Notes: generated from the letters alone by a model not told the origin. DNA of 32,884 nucleotides from Acidobacteriaceae bacterium (GCA_030038195.1 JASHPJ010000002.1:1-32884); one strand, 5' to 3'; counted from the first letter of the stretch, positions 1-8,856 are shown. Program-made: numbers and translations.

Positions 1-1
1 C

Positions 2-232
2 ACCGGCGACAAGAGCGAGGTCTTCAACGGCGAGTGTGGCGCCGAGTCGGGCACGGTGCCGGTGAGCGCGGTGGCCCCGGCCATGCTGCTGAGCAACCTT
101 GAGACCCAGCGCCAGCCGCAGGGCACGGCGCGGCCACCGATTCTACCGATTCCGGGCGCAGGCGAGGGATCAGGGGACAGGGATCAGGGAATAGCGGTCC
201 CAGCCGCACAGCAGAACGGAGGCGCGCGATGA
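2..232 (+). CDS. TldD/PmbA-family metalloprotease, C-terminal end only
   Basis: The open frame enters from the left edge and ends at TGA 230-232. The visible 76 residues include GECGAESGTVPVS followed by a stretch ending in RPPILPIPG. This matches the end of TldD/PmbA (peptidase U62) proteins, where a Cys-Gly region and a VPV turn close the beta-rich C-terminal domain. TldD-type proteins act with PmbA-type partners as a proteolytic complex. Its stop overlaps the start of the next gene as ATGA, so the two are translationally coupled and probably partners. The last ~25 residues (after ILPIPG) are low-complexity, partly encoded by a GGGATCAGGG direct repeat, and look like a read-through tail. 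The zinc motif expected in the N-terminal half lies outside the window, so activity cannot be judged. Confidence 0.72.
   Translation, partial: TGDKSEVFNGECGAESGTVPVSAVAPAMLLSNLETQRQPQGTARPPILPIPGAGEGSGDRDQGIAVPAAQQNGGAR
166..189. repeat. 10-bp direct repeat GGGATCAGGG x2
   Basis: GGGATCAGGG occurs at 166-175 and 180-189, separated by GACA. It lies inside the last codons of the upstream TldD-type gene and gives that protein a Gly/Ser/Asp-rich tail. It looks like inserted or slipped non-coding sequence rather than conserved coding sequence. Confidence 0.5.
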
Positions 233-1896
233 GAGGAATGCGAACAATCGCCGGTTTTGCCGGAGCGGGATTGCTTGTGGCCTGCCTCGTTGTTCCTGGC
301 ATTGCTGCGGCGCAGCCCACCCGCGCCGATGCCGAAAAAGATCCCGTGCTCAAGGCTATGCTCGCGGAGATGGACCGCAGCATGAGCCAGCTCCAGTTGA
401 AAGGCTTCGCCAGGCCGTTCTTCATCCAGTACCGCATGGAAGACATAGACGACTACGAGACCAAGGCCGAGTTCGGTGCTACCGAAGGCTCGCAGCGCAG
501 CCACGAGCGCGTGGCCCGCGTCACCGTGCGCGTGGGCGACTACAAGACAGACAGCTCCGGCGGCCGCGGCGACGGCTCGCTGGAACTGGCCGGGCTCGAC
601 GACGATCCCGTCGCGCTGCGCTCAGCGCTGTGGATGGCTACCGACCAGGCCTACAAAACCGCGCTCGACGCCTATGCGCAGAAACAGGCCGAGCTCAAGC
701 AGGTGCAGACGCCGCCGCAGGCGGACGATTTCAGCCATGAGAAGCCGGCGATCTCGCTCGCCGAACCGGCGCATCTGGCCTTCGACGAGTCCGCCTGGGT
801 CGATCGCGTGGCCCGCGCCAGCGGCCTTTACCGCACCGACGCCACCGTAAAAGCCAGCCAGCAGCAGGTGCAGTATGCAAGCGCGAGCTTTCATGCCCGC
901 GCCGTCACCACCTGGCTCGTCAACAGCGAAGGAACCATCGTGCGCAAAGCCGCAACCGAGTACGAGGAGACCTTTGCCGCCGGCACGCAGGCTGACGATG
1001 GCATGCATCTCGACCGCTCCTACGCGTCGTCAGGACCTGCGCTCAATGACATCGCATCCGAGGCCGACTTCAACAAGCATGCCGTGGAGGAGATTGCCTC
1101 GCTCAGCGACCTGCGCAAGGCTCCGCTGGTGGAAGACGAGTATCATGGGCCGCTGCTGTTGAGCGCTGACGCCGACGCGGACATCCTGCGCTCGCTGCTG
1201 GCGAACTCCGTGGTGGCTACGCGCCCGGCTCTCGGCACGGAAGCGCGCACCAACGGACCCTTCGCTTCGAGCTACCAGACGCGCGTGATGCCCGATTTCA
1301 TGGATGTGGTGGACTCGCCCAGCCTGAAGACCTGGAACGGCGAAGGCCTGCTCGGAGCGTATGCGATGGACGACGAAGGCGTGCCTGCGCAGGATGTGAA
1401 GCTCGTGGAAGCCGGCCGGCTCACCCATTACCTTATCGGCCGCCAGCCGGTAAAGGATTTTCCGCAATCGAACGGCCACGGCCGCGCCGGCATCACCGGA
1501 GGCCCGCGGCCCATCATCGGCGTGCTCAAGGTGACCGCGCAAAACGGCCTCTCCGACGGCGACCTGAACCGCAGGCTCCTGGCCATGGCCAAAGACCGCG
1601 GCCTCAAGAGCGTCTATTCCGTTTCGACCATGGGCGGTGAGATGATCCCGCGCCTGCTCTACCGCGTAGACCCTGACAGCACGCGCCAGCTTGTGCGCGG
1701 CGCGGTGCTCGAAGATATTGACCAGCGCGCGCTGCGCTCGAGCGTCGAGGCCGCGGGCAAAGACCTGTGGGTCGCTAATTACTTTGGCGAAGTGCCGCAG
1801 ACGGTGCTGGCGCCCGCGCTGCTGCTGGACGATGCCACCGTGAAACGCGCCAACGAGAAGAACGACAAGCTGCCCTTCTACCCCCCACCGGAGTAA
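229..1896 (+). CDS. exported TldD/PmbA-like protein (metallopeptidase-related, no zinc motif seen)
   Basis: This encodes 555 residues. An N-terminal signal peptide (Met-Arg start, hydrophobic core about residues 9-28, cut after AAAQP) indicates export to the periplasm. The second half has the PmbA/TldD C-terminal pattern: a central region with VVDSPSL, a GxxxY turn (GLLGAYAMDDEGV), then LTHYLIGRQPVKDF, and a Gly-rich stretch GHGRAGITGGPRP. Where TldD proteins carry the zinc-binding HExxxD helix, this one reads GPLLLSADADADILRSLL and has no HExxx pattern, so it is probably the non-catalytic partner. The start at 229 is supported by ACGGAGG six bases upstream and by the ATGA overlap with the preceding TldD-type gene. 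The substrate is unknown. Family-level assignment is firm; the partner role is inferred. Confidence 0.8.
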   Translation: MRGMRTIAGFAGAGLLVACLVVPGIAAAQPTRADAEKDPVLKAMLAEMDRSMSQLQLKGFARPFFIQYRMEDIDDYETKAEFGATEGSQRSHERVARVTVRVGDYKTDSSGGRGDGSLELAGLDDDPVALRSALWMATDQAYKTALDAYAQKQAELKQVQTPPQADDFSHEKPAISLAEPAHLAFDESAWVDRVARASGLYRTDATVKASQQQVQYASASFHARAVTTWLVNSEGTIVRKAATEYEETFAAGTQADDGMHLDRSYASSGPALNDIASEADFNKHAVEEIASLSDLRKAPLVEDEYHGPLLLSADADADILRSLLANSVVATRPALGTEARTNGPFASSYQTRVMPDFMDVVDSPSLKTWNGEGLLGAYAMDDEGVPAQDVKLVEAGRLTHYLIGRQPVKDFPQSNGHGRAGITGGPRPIIGVLKVTAQNGLSDGDLNRRLLAMAKDRGLKSVYSVSTMGGEMIPRLLYRVDPDSTRQLVRGAVLEDIDQRALRSSVEAAGKDLWVANYFGEVPQTVLAPALLLDDATVKRANEKNDKLPFYPPPE

Positions 1897-1935
1897 GCGA
1901 CAGGGAAAATCTTTTTCAGTACGCAGTTGACGACC

Positions 1936-1987
1936 GTGCTTTCCCAGGTCCGAAAATCCGGACCTGGGGCACCCAGGCACCCAGGTT
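1936..1987 (+). repeat. dispersed hairpin repeat, copy A
   Basis: GTGCTTT precedes a perfect 10-bp stem, CCCAGGTCCG (1943-1952) pairing with CGGACCTGGG (1959-1968) across a six-base loop. It is followed by GGCACCCAGGCACCCAGGTT. A second copy with the same flanks and length lies at 11125-11176, and related copies at 24041 and 24224. The stem sequence differs from copy B in the loop-proximal bases, but pairing is kept. It sits between convergent genes, so it may also act in transcript termination. Confidence 0.75.
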
Positions 1988-1991
1988 CGTG

Positions 1992-3164
1992 CTACTTTGC
2001 AGTGCGATAAATTTCTGAGCCGGCGAGCAGGTAGGCGCCTACGCCGTACACGTAGCTCGTGGTCTCGCTGAAGGCGCCCGGCGCAGCGCCCACCGGCTGG
2101 ATGCATCCCAGCCGCCCGTCAGCATACACGTGGGTGAGCATGCCGGCCCAGGCTTTTTCGACTGCCGGCCAGTAGGTGGCCTTGTCCAGGATGCCTTCGT
2201 TTACCCCGTATGCCAGCGCGTAGGTAATGAACGCGCTGCCTGAGATCTCCGGCAGCGGGTAGCTGTCGGCATCGAGCAGGCCGGGACGCCAGAGGCCGTC
2301 CTTGCCCTGGATTGCGAGCATCTCCGCAGCCATCTCTTTGAGCAACTGTACATACTTCGGCCGCAGCGGCGAGTCGGCGGGCAGCATCTTGAGCACGCGC
2401 ACTGTGCCGCCCATCACCCATCCGTTGCCGCGCGACCAGAAGAGCGGCTCGCCGTTCTTTTCTTTCTTGCCAAGGTAGGAGGCATCGCGGAAGTAGAGAT
2501 GCTTGTCGTGGTCGTAGAGCAGGTTGGTCGTGACGCTCCACTCATGATCCATGAACTTGAGATACTTGTCGTCGCCGGTGGCTTTAGCCATGTCCGCATA
2601 CACCGGCGGAGCCATGAACAGCGCATCGCACCACCACCACAACGGCCGCTTGGGATCGGTCGGGTCGGGCGTGGCCATCTCTTCATCGAGGCGCGCCTTC
2701 ATCGGTTCCATCCTCTTCGCATCTTTGTGGATCATGTAAAGCTCAAGATACGTCTGCCCGATGGCCTGATCGTCGGCGTGCATCACGCGCGGACCGGGCT
2801 GCCAGTTGAGCTGGCTGCTTACCTTTAGCGCCGCCTGCTGATACTTGTCGCCTGCCACCTTCTGCGGGACACCCATGAAGCCCGCGTAGAGCGCGGCCCA
2901 GGTCCAGTCATACTGCGGCTCGGCGGGCAGCCGGCTAAGCTGCCAGTCAGCTACCAACTTCATGGCCCTGGCCAGGTCGCGGCGCGAGAGCCTGGGCGAA
3001 AGATGCGCCAGCGGGCCGGCCGTCGTCAGCGTATCGCCAGGGGACGCGACCTGCAGCTTTTCCTGCGCAGTCAGCGGCGCAGCGAGTGAGAGCACGCCGG
3101 CAACGGCGAGAGCAGGAACGCCGCAGACGCGGCCCGCGAGCAGAGCAAACTTGCTGATCTTCAT
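1992..3164 (-). CDS. GH105 family hydrolase (unsaturated rhamnogalacturonyl/glucuronyl hydrolase, YteR/RhiN-like)
   Basis: The 390-residue protein has a signal peptide (residues 1-33, cut near LTAQ), so it acts outside the cytoplasm. The rest is an (alpha/alpha)6-barrel family protein. HADDQAIGQ (about 129-137) and WWWCDALFMAPP (about 176-187) match the two conserved Asp regions of GH105; Asp180 corresponds to the general acid/base used in hydration of the unsaturated uronyl residue. FWSRGNGW (Arg/Asn-rich) and SGSAFITYAL also fit. GH105 enzymes remove the 4,5-unsaturated uronic acid left by polysaccharide lyases on rhamnogalacturonan-I or related glycans. The length (about 350 plus signal) is typical. 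It is transcribed from its own likely promoter, in the same direction as the large TonB-dependent receptor upstream, which may import the glycan. The exact substrate cannot be read from sequence. Confidence 0.88.
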   Translation of the reverse strand: MKISKFALLAGRVCGVPALAVAGVLSLAAPLTAQEKLQVASPGDTLTTAGPLAHLSPRLSRRDLARAMKLVADWQLSRLPAEPQYDWTWAALYAGFMGVPQKVAGDKYQQAALKVSSQLNWQPGPRVMHADDQAIGQTYLELYMIHKDAKRMEPMKARLDEEMATPDPTDPKRPLWWWCDALFMAPPVYADMAKATGDDKYLKFMDHEWSVTTNLLYDHDKHLYFRDASYLGKKEKNGEPLFWSRGNGWVMGGTVRVLKMLPADSPLRPKYVQLLKEMAAEMLAIQGKDGLWRPGLLDADSYPLPEISGSAFITYALAYGVNEGILDKATYWPAVEKAWAGMLTHVYADGRLGCIQPVGAAPGAFSETTSYVYGVGAYLLAGSEIYRTAK

Positions 3165-3203
3165 TTGGGCTCCAAATTCGGATTCAGAGAAAGATTGTGC
3201 GAA

Positions 3204-3286
3204 CGGTTCCCATGCTATCGCAGCGCGTACGGAACCGGCAGCTTTAATACGAACAACAAACTATCGGGGCAGCGCGAGGATGTCAA
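3204..3286 (-). promoter_or_regulatory. probable promoter of the GH105 gene, with inverted repeat
   Basis: On the minus strand TTGACA (3281-3286) is followed by a 17-base spacer and TAGTTT (3258-3263). The -35 is a perfect consensus; the -10 is weak (3 of 6). Downstream, CGGTTCC (3204-3210) and GGAACCG (3231-3237) form a 7-bp inverted repeat between the -10 and the start codon, which could be an operator or leader stem. Confidence 0.5.
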
Positions 3287-3309
3287 GGCAGGCGGCCCGT
3301 AATTTGAGC

Positions 3310-6300
3310 TTAGAACGTTATGCGCAAGCCAAGCTGAATCTGCCGCTCACGGTAGAAATCGGTCGCGTTGATGTTGAGCGGCTGCCCGAAGGCCGTCGTA
3401 TTTGGCTTGAGGCCGGTGAGGAAGTTGAGCGTGGGCAAGGAAGTGCTGCCGCCCGGCTGGATGGAATAGCCGGTAGTCTCGATCTCGGTCACGTTCTGAT
3501 GATTGAATAGATTGAAGCTCTCGGCCAGCAACTCGAGCGAGCGCGTGTGGCCCAGCTCGAGCCGCTTGCCCAGCCGCACGTCGGCTTTCCAGGTGCTCGG
3601 ATAGCGGAACGTATTGCGGCCGATATTGTAGGAACGGCCGTCGTCGCCAAAGCCATAGACGCGATTGTCGCCGCCCGATCCGTTCATGCCCGGTCCCAGC
3701 GCCACAATCGCCGCGCCCGACTGATTAAACTCCTCGGCCAGCGAACCGGAGGTGCGCATCGTATAGGGCAGCCCGCTGCGGAACTGCCCGATCCCTGAAA
3801 CCATCCACCCGTTTGCCAGGCGCCCGGCAAGACCGTGCAGCTTCGACGGCGTCTCAACCATCACCATCGCCGCCGCGGAGTGGCGCACGTCCAGATTGCT
3901 GGTTCCGTATTCCGCGCGAAAGTTCTCCGGATCGAGCACATCGCTCCCTGCCACCAGAGTGGTCTCATTCGGATTCCAGTCCATCGCGTGCGCGTAGGTG
4001 TAGTGTGCATGCAGCGTGAGGCCGCGCCGGCTGTAGCGCGCGATCCTCACCATTGCCGCTTCATACGTCGAGTTGGCACGGCTCATGATTTCGGTAATCT
4101 GCTGGTAGTCGGGATTGAAGCGGCCGATTGCACCGGTCGGCGAGGGCCACGAGGCATAAAACGGCACCGTGATCTGCCGCGCCTTGATCGGCCCCGCATC
4201 CGTGCTATCCACCACGCCGTAGGTAATCGTCCCCGGATTCGCGGCCGGATCGAAGTTCGTGTCCATCGACATGGGCAGAAGCCGTCCCAGGCTCGCCAGC
4301 GCCGATGCCGTCACCTCTACGCGTCCTGGAAGTGACTCCTCAACGGACGCCACGGCCTGGTGTACCTCGGGATTGCGGAAGTTGGGTGCAAACTCCACTG
4401 CGCCCGGCTTGACCGCGCTCGCCGGCCAGCCCGCGAAAACGTAAGGAAATGGCGGCGCGCCGCCCGCGCAGAATTGGCAATTGTCCGTCGGCCGCAGGAA
4501 GAAACTCAAATCGCCCTTGAGCGAGCCGGTCTGTGTCAACGCCGTTTCGAGCGTCGCGTTCTGCGTGCGTCCGTAGTAAAGCCCGTAGCCCAGCCGCACC
4601 ACCGGCCAGCGGCTCTTTCTGCCGCCAATCGCCACGCTTACCCGTGGACCCCAATTGTTGCCCGGATCGGGTAGCTTCTGTGTCAGCGGCAGCTCGGAAT
4701 TGGCCAGCGCAGCCAGCGGTGGAGGCAGCGCCTCGCGCTCCCAGCGCAGTCCGGTGGAAAACACCACGCGCTTGCCCGCCTGCCACTGCGCCATCGCGTA
4801 GCCGGCCCAGTCCGTCGTGCTCAACTGCCAGTTGGTCGGCCCCATCACCTGCGAGTAGTAGGAGTAGCAGGGCATCGCCCCGAACGTGGTTTCTGTCACG
4901 CCGCAGTTGTGCGGGTTGTTGTAGTCCAGAGCGTCGCTGAGTCCGAACTTCTCAAATGCCAGCGCGTCAGAGATGAAGTCCTGCACCTTCGCGTAGTAAT
5001 ACGTCCCGGTCTGGTTGCGCAGCAGCGCGGTTGCGTCGGAGTTGTGGGCCGCCTCGAAGCCTGCCTTCACCAACAGCCAGCCGTGCACCCAGTCCACCAT
5101 CTCCTGCGCCTGATACAGCCGTTCATCCGGATAGCTGCCCTGCCCGAAACGCGAAGGATTCCCAATCGTGAAGCCATACCGCGAGTCGACAACAATCTGC
5201 GGCAACTGGCCCCACACATTGCCGTTCAACAGTGTTTTCTCGAATCCCGAGGGCTCATCTGGCCGCGCCGTCAGGATGTCGCGCCCCGCTGAGCCCTGCG
5301 TGGTGACCAGCAGGTTCGGCGTCAGGTACGCCTCCCACCGCGCCTGCAGCCACTCCTGGTTCGCCGTGCTCGACCCGAAACTGTGGCTCCCATACGTTTC
5401 GGAAACTCGCGTCATGCCGCCGCCGGGCGCATTCCAGTTTGCGCCTGTGCCCTCGAGCGTGAGGTGATGGCGCTCTGCCGGTTGCCAGTCCATGCGCGCA
5501 AAACCAACCCACTGCGTTGCCGCACGCGGAGCAGGCCCCAGCAACTCCGCCAACTGCTCCAGGCCCGCAGGCTGATAGCCGGTGCCCGCCACGCCTAGGT
5601 AGTCGTTGTACGCCTGGTTCTCACTTTCGCCCAACTGCGCGGCCAGCAGTTGAATCTGCGCATCGTTCGGCGTGGGCAAAAAGAAAAACTCACCGGGATA
5701 TTTCACCATCGCGAGCCCCGGATCGTTTCTCCGATACGCATCGAGCGCCGCAAACCAGAACGCTGTGTTCCGCCGGATGGGCGCGCCCGCGCCCAGGCCC
5801 CACACCGCCTCATGATCGGGCGGCGTGAACGGCACGGGCGTAAACGCGGGAGCAACGGCCGAGCCCGTGTTCTCCACCCACTGCGTGAAAGGATTGCGCG
5901 CCCCCCAGTTGTTCTGCCGGTCGTAGAAGAATCCCTGCCCGTGAAGCTGGTTGCCGCCGCGCGCTGTTTCAATTTTCACGCGCCCACCCGCCGCGCGTGC
6001 GCCTTCGGCTTCCGTATTGCCGGCTATCGTCTGTACTTCTTGGATCGCCGCTTCGCTCACGCCCAATCCGCGGCTGCCGCTCCACGTCGCACCCAAACTG
6101 CCTCCTCCATTGGCAGGCGCGCCGGAGTCCTGCGTCCGCGGCTCGGCAAGAGCTCCCGCGCCAAAGGCCAGCCGCGTGCTCAGCCCGTCCACGTCAATGT
6201 CTGTCGGCTCCTGCCCGGCGCCGCGCAGCGAGCCTTGCAACGATCCGGCGCTGGTTGTTGCCGCAGGCGTATCCAGCAAAAACTCCTGCCATCGTCGCCC

Positions 6301-6729
6301 GCTTACAGGCAGCGCCTGCACCTCAGCGGCGGTAACGGTCGTGGTCACAGCCAGCGCAGCCGGATCGATCTTCTGCGCTGCTGCAACAATCGGCATCACC
6401 CGCGGCAGGGTTACGCGCAAGATCGCCTCCACGCCACGCACGGCCTCAGCACCGGCAGCCAGTTCCTGCATGCAGACAGCACCAGTCTGTTTGTCAGTGG
6501 AAGAGGATGGTTTGACGTCCGGCTCAGGCAGGGGCGCGGAGGAAACTTTTGATGGCCAAGCAGCAGACATCGGGGAAATTTGCGCCGACTCGAGCGCAAT
6601 GGCCGCCTCCACCCACACGTGCCTTGCTGCATTGGATGGAGCTCGCCGCGGCGAGCCCCATGCCGCCGTGAGCCCACACAGCGCAACCACCGCAAAGGCC
6701 GCAATCCGGCTCCGCGGAGCACGTGCCAT
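3310..6729 (-). CDS. TonB-dependent receptor, Oar/SusC-like size (outer membrane)
   Basis: About 1139 residues from ATG 6729. The N-terminus has a signal peptide (RSRIAAFAVVALCGLTAAWG). After a low-complexity stretch comes a plug-like region with LPVSGRRWQEFLLDTP, then a Gly/Asn-rich segment with IQEVQTIAGNTEAEGARAAGG and VKIETARGGNQLHGQGFFY. This is the pattern of the large Acidobacteria receptors whose plug leads into a beta barrel. The C-terminus, ending in GLRITF with a terminal Phe, is the expected outer-membrane sorting signal. No carboxypeptidase-like N-terminal domain is evident. The frame can be extended to a TTG at 6747, but ATG 6729 places the signal peptide better. It lies upstream of, and co-oriented with, GH105, which suggests glycan uptake; the substrate is unproven. 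Confidence 0.85.
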   Translation of the reverse strand: MARAPRSRIAAFAVVALCGLTAAWGSPRRAPSNAARHVWVEAAIALESAQISPMSAAWPSKVSSAPLPEPDVKPSSSTDKQTGAVCMQELAAGAEAVRGVEAILRVTLPRVMPIVAAAQKIDPAALAVTTTVTAAEVQALPVSGRRWQEFLLDTPAATTSAGSLQGSLRGAGQEPTDIDVDGLSTRLAFGAGALAEPRTQDSGAPANGGGSLGATWSGSRGLGVSEAAIQEVQTIAGNTEAEGARAAGGRVKIETARGGNQLHGQGFFYDRQNNWGARNPFTQWVENTGSAVAPAFTPVPFTPPDHEAVWGLGAGAPIRRNTAFWFAALDAYRRNDPGLAMVKYPGEFFFLPTPNDAQIQLLAAQLGESENQAYNDYLGVAGTGYQPAGLEQLAELLGPAPRAATQWVGFARMDWQPAERHHLTLEGTGANWNAPGGGMTRVSETYGSHSFGSSTANQEWLQARWEAYLTPNLLVTTQGSAGRDILTARPDEPSGFEKTLLNGNVWGQLPQIVVDSRYGFTIGNPSRFGQGSYPDERLYQAQEMVDWVHGWLLVKAGFEAAHNSDATALLRNQTGTYYYAKVQDFISDALAFEKFGLSDALDYNNPHNCGVTETTFGAMPCYSYYSQVMGPTNWQLSTTDWAGYAMAQWQAGKRVVFSTGLRWEREALPPPLAALANSELPLTQKLPDPGNNWGPRVSVAIGGRKSRWPVVRLGYGLYYGRTQNATLETALTQTGSLKGDLSFFLRPTDNCQFCAGGAPPFPYVFAGWPASAVKPGAVEFAPNFRNPEVHQAVASVEESLPGRVEVTASALASLGRLLPMSMDTNFDPAANPGTITYGVVDSTDAGPIKARQITVPFYASWPSPTGAIGRFNPDYQQITEIMSRANSTYEAAMVRIARYSRRGLTLHAHYTYAHAMDWNPNETTLVAGSDVLDPENFRAEYGTSNLDVRHSAAAMVMVETPSKLHGLAGRLANGWMVSGIGQFRSGLPYTMRTSGSLAEEFNQSGAAIVALGPGMNGSGGDNRVYGFGDDGRSYNIGRNTFRYPSTWKADVRLGKRLELGHTRSLELLAESFNLFNHQNVTEIETTGYSIQPGGSTSLPTLNFLTGLKPNTTAFGQPLNINATDFYRERQIQLGLRITF

Positions 6730-6761
6730 GAAAATCCCAGTCCCCAAAACGATCCGTACCC

Positions 6762-6820
6762 AGCCGATCCAGCCGTCGATCTAGCTATTGATTTAGCCGT
6801 TGATCTTCAGCCGTTGATCT
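6762..6820. repeat. degenerate 12-bp tandem repeat, about five units
   Basis: Units related to AGCCGTTGATCT run head to tail: 6762-6770 (short), 6771-6782, 6783-6794, 6795-6808 (two-base insertion) and 6809-6820. On the minus strand the unit reads AGATCAACGGCT. The array begins 33 bp upstream of the TonB-dependent receptor start, inside its presumed leader or promoter. It does not code for anything convincing. Confidence 0.7.
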
Positions 6821-7146
6821 GAGGAGAACGCAAATCCGCACACCTCCGGCCCGCTCTCGTGGCGGGTCCGGACAAGGAAAGGAGCGGCAAGCCAGTTTTG
6901 CCGTTCCTCGTTCGTTGTTGGGGAAGTTCGAAGTAATTCTACGCCAACTCCACGCCGCCGCGCATGGAATTTCTGTGGCCAGATCGACTTGTCGAAAGCA
7001 CGATTCCGCGCAGATGAATGCAGCGCCGGTCTTCGGGCGCGAGAGTGGGATGCCATCTCGCTCCGATAAACTGGAAAAACGCGGGTTCGTGTCCGGACCG
7101 TATCGGTGCGCGGCCTTCCCGCATCCTTCTTTTTGTTGTTGCCGTC
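6821..7146. other. intergenic region between divergent receptor and obg
   Basis: No gene is supported here. An imperfect stem occurs at about 6848-6873 (CCGGCCCGC with GCGGGTCCGG, one bulge), and another at about 6885-6909 (GGAGCGGCAA with TTGCCGTTCC, one G-T pair). The region must contain the obg promoter, but no convincing -35/-10 pair was found. The open frame running in from 7018 in phase with obg has no family-like N-terminus. Confidence 0.4.
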
Positions 7147-8163
7147 ATGTTTATCGACGAAGTGAAAATCCGCGTGAAGGCCGGCGACGGCGGCAACGGC
7201 TGCATGGCCTTTCGCCGCGAGAAGTTCGTGCCGCGCGGCGGACCCTCCGGCGGCGACGGCGGACGCGGCGGCGATGTCGTCATGGAGTCCAGCCAGCGCC
7301 ACAACACGCTCATCCACTTCCGCTACAACCCCGAGCACAAGGCCCAGCGTGGCGAGCACGGCATGGGTTCCAACTGCACCGGCCAGGATGGCCGCTCCAT
7401 CACGCTCCAGGTTCCCGTAGGCACCGCTGTCTACGATCTCGAGACCGGCGAGCTGGTTCATGACTTCCAGCACCCCGACGAGCGCGTAGTCATCGCCAAG
7501 GGCGGGCGCGGCGGCCGCGGCAACCAGCACTTCGCTACGCCTACGCACCAGGCCCCGCGCGAACATGAGCTGGGCCGCCCCGGCGAGGAGCGCGCGTACC
7601 GGCTCGAGCTCAAGCTGCTGGCCGACGTGGGACTGGTGGGCTATCCGAATGCGGGCAAGTCCACGCTGATCGCGCGCCTCTCCGCCGCCCGGCCCAAGGT
7701 CGCCGACTATCCCTTTACCACACTCGAGCCGAACCTTGGCGTGGTGACTGTGGGCGAGGAGCCGGAGCAGCAGTCCTACGTGGTTGCCGACGTGCCCGGA
7801 CTCATTGAAGGCGCGCACCTGGGCTACGGGCTGGGCACGCAGTTCCTGCGCCATATCGAGCGCACGCGGCTGCTGGTGCACCTGGTGGACGTGTCGGATG
7901 CTTCGGGCCGGCCCGACCCGGTGGAAGACTTCAAGGTCATCAACAAGGAGCTGGCCAGCTTTGGCAACGGCCTGGCGGAAAAGCCGATGCTCGTGGCCGC
8001 CACCAAGATCGACGCGGCGAATCCTGAGAAGCTGAAAAAACTTTCCACTTACATCAAACGCCGCAAGCTTGAGTTCCACGCCATCTCCGCTGTAACCGGG
8101 CAGGGAATCGAGGAGATCAAATGGGCGCTGGCCAGGCGGCTGCGACCGGCCGCGACGGACTGA
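7147..8163 (+). CDS. obg: Obg/CgtA GTPase
   Basis: The 338-residue protein starts [18 protein letters not shown], the standard Obg N-terminus, so ATG 7147 is chosen over an in-frame start at 7018. Residues 1-160 form the Gly-rich Obg fold. The GTPase domain follows: Walker A GYPNAGKS (165-172), TT in switch I (191-192), DVPGLIEGA (215-223), TKID (286-289) and SAVTGQG (314-320). It ends soon after the G domain, so there is no OCT domain or acidic tail. Obg binds the 50S subunit and couples GTP/ppGpp status to ribosome assembly and growth. No strong Shine-Dalgarno sequence precedes the start. It is not next to rplU-rpmA as in many bacteria; those genes lie about 11 kb downstream. Confidence 0.96.
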   Translation: MFIDEVKIRVKAGDGGNGCMAFRREKFVPRGGPSGGDGGRGGDVVMESSQRHNTLIHFRYNPEHKAQRGEHGMGSNCTGQDGRSITLQVPVGTAVYDLETGELVHDFQHPDERVVIAKGGRGGRGNQHFATPTHQAPREHELGRPGEERAYRLELKLLADVGLVGYPNAGKSTLIARLSAARPKVADYPFTTLEPNLGVVTVGEEPEQQSYVVADVPGLIEGAHLGYGLGTQFLRHIERTRLLVHLVDVSDASGRPDPVEDFKVINKELASFGNGLAEKPMLVAATKIDAANPEKLKKLSTYIKRRKLEFHAISAVTGQGIEEIKWALARRLRPAATD

Positions 8164-8335
8164 AACGGCGGCGCGACGCCTCACAGGACTACGAGGGATT
8201 ACCTTTTTACCTGCACGCGCAGTTTTTACTCCCGCCCAAGTGAGCAATTTTTACCCGTGCTCCGTGCAGGCGTCTACCGATCTCTTGTACACTCAGTCGC
8301 TTCCGGTTTGGACCGGCGCATGCTCATAAGCCCGC

Positions 8336-8367
8336 ACCAGGGTCGAATGGAGAGACCTGACCCTGGT
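8336..8367 (+). promoter_or_regulatory. leader hairpin ahead of the small exported protein gene
   Basis: ACCAGGGTC (8336-8344) pairs perfectly with GACCCTGGT (8359-8367) across a 14-base loop. It ends 15 bases before the GGAGG ribosome site (8383-8387) of the gene starting at 8396. It has no T run, so it is more likely a leader structure or binding site than a terminator. Confidence 0.45.
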
Positions 8368-8395
8368 CCAATCCAAACCCCCGGAGGTACTCTCT

Positions 8396-8749
8396 ATGCG
8401 ATCGATCAGGCACGATCTTATGAATTTCTCTGCCCTCGGCGTGATGGTGCTGGCGTTTGCGCTGGTATGGGGAAGCCCCTTTGTCAGCGCGGGCTCGGCA
8501 TACGCGCAGGACCAGGCGCAGCCGCAGACCCAGCCCGATCAAGGGCAGAGCAAATCCACAACCTTCACGGGAACGATTGTCAAGGACGGCTCGCAATACG
8601 TTCTGCGCGACTCGTCGGGCGCTACGTATAAACTCGACGACGCGCAGCGGGCCCAGCCGTTCGAGGGCAAGTCAGTCAAGGTGACCGGCCAGCTCGATGA
8701 GCAGGCCAAGACCATCCACGTGGAAAACATCGAAGGCGCAGAGGGGTGA
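8396..8749 (+). CDS. small exported protein, DUF5818-like
   Basis: This 117-residue protein has a signal peptide ending near AYAQDQ (about residue 39). A Gln/Pro-rich linker follows, then a compact beta-rich domain: FTGTIVKDGSQYVLRDSSG, TYKLDDAQRAQPFEGKSVKVTGQLDEQ and IHVENIEG. The alternation, with K(S)VKVTGQLD near the end, resembles the small OB-fold-like domains annotated as DUF5818 in Acidobacteria; I assign that from memory of the pattern. It is probably periplasmic, possibly binding a small ligand. GGAGG eight bases upstream fixes the start. It stands alone between obg and a convergent EF-G-like gene. No enzyme function can be claimed. Confidence 0.75.
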   Translation: MRSIRHDLMNFSALGVMVLAFALVWGSPFVSAGSAYAQDQAQPQTQPDQGQSKSTTFTGTIVKDGSQYVLRDSSGATYKLDDAQRAQPFEGKSVKVTGQLDEQAKTIHVENIEGAEG

Positions 8750-8856
8750 ATAGCGGCAATCGGCCCTTTGCAGAGAAAGCAACCATCGTTGCAAAACAAC
8801 ACCAGGGCGGAGGGAAGGACTGAAAAGGATCTTTCTCTCTGCCCCCGTGTTTTCTT

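Noticed and set aside
6730..6747. Upstream TTG start for the large TonB-dependent receptor
   Set aside because: ATG 6729 puts Arg residues directly ahead of the signal hydrophobic core; the extra six residues add nothing.
6793..8247. Long minus-strand frame opposite obg
   Set aside because: Antisense of Obg coding sequence with no recognisable motif.
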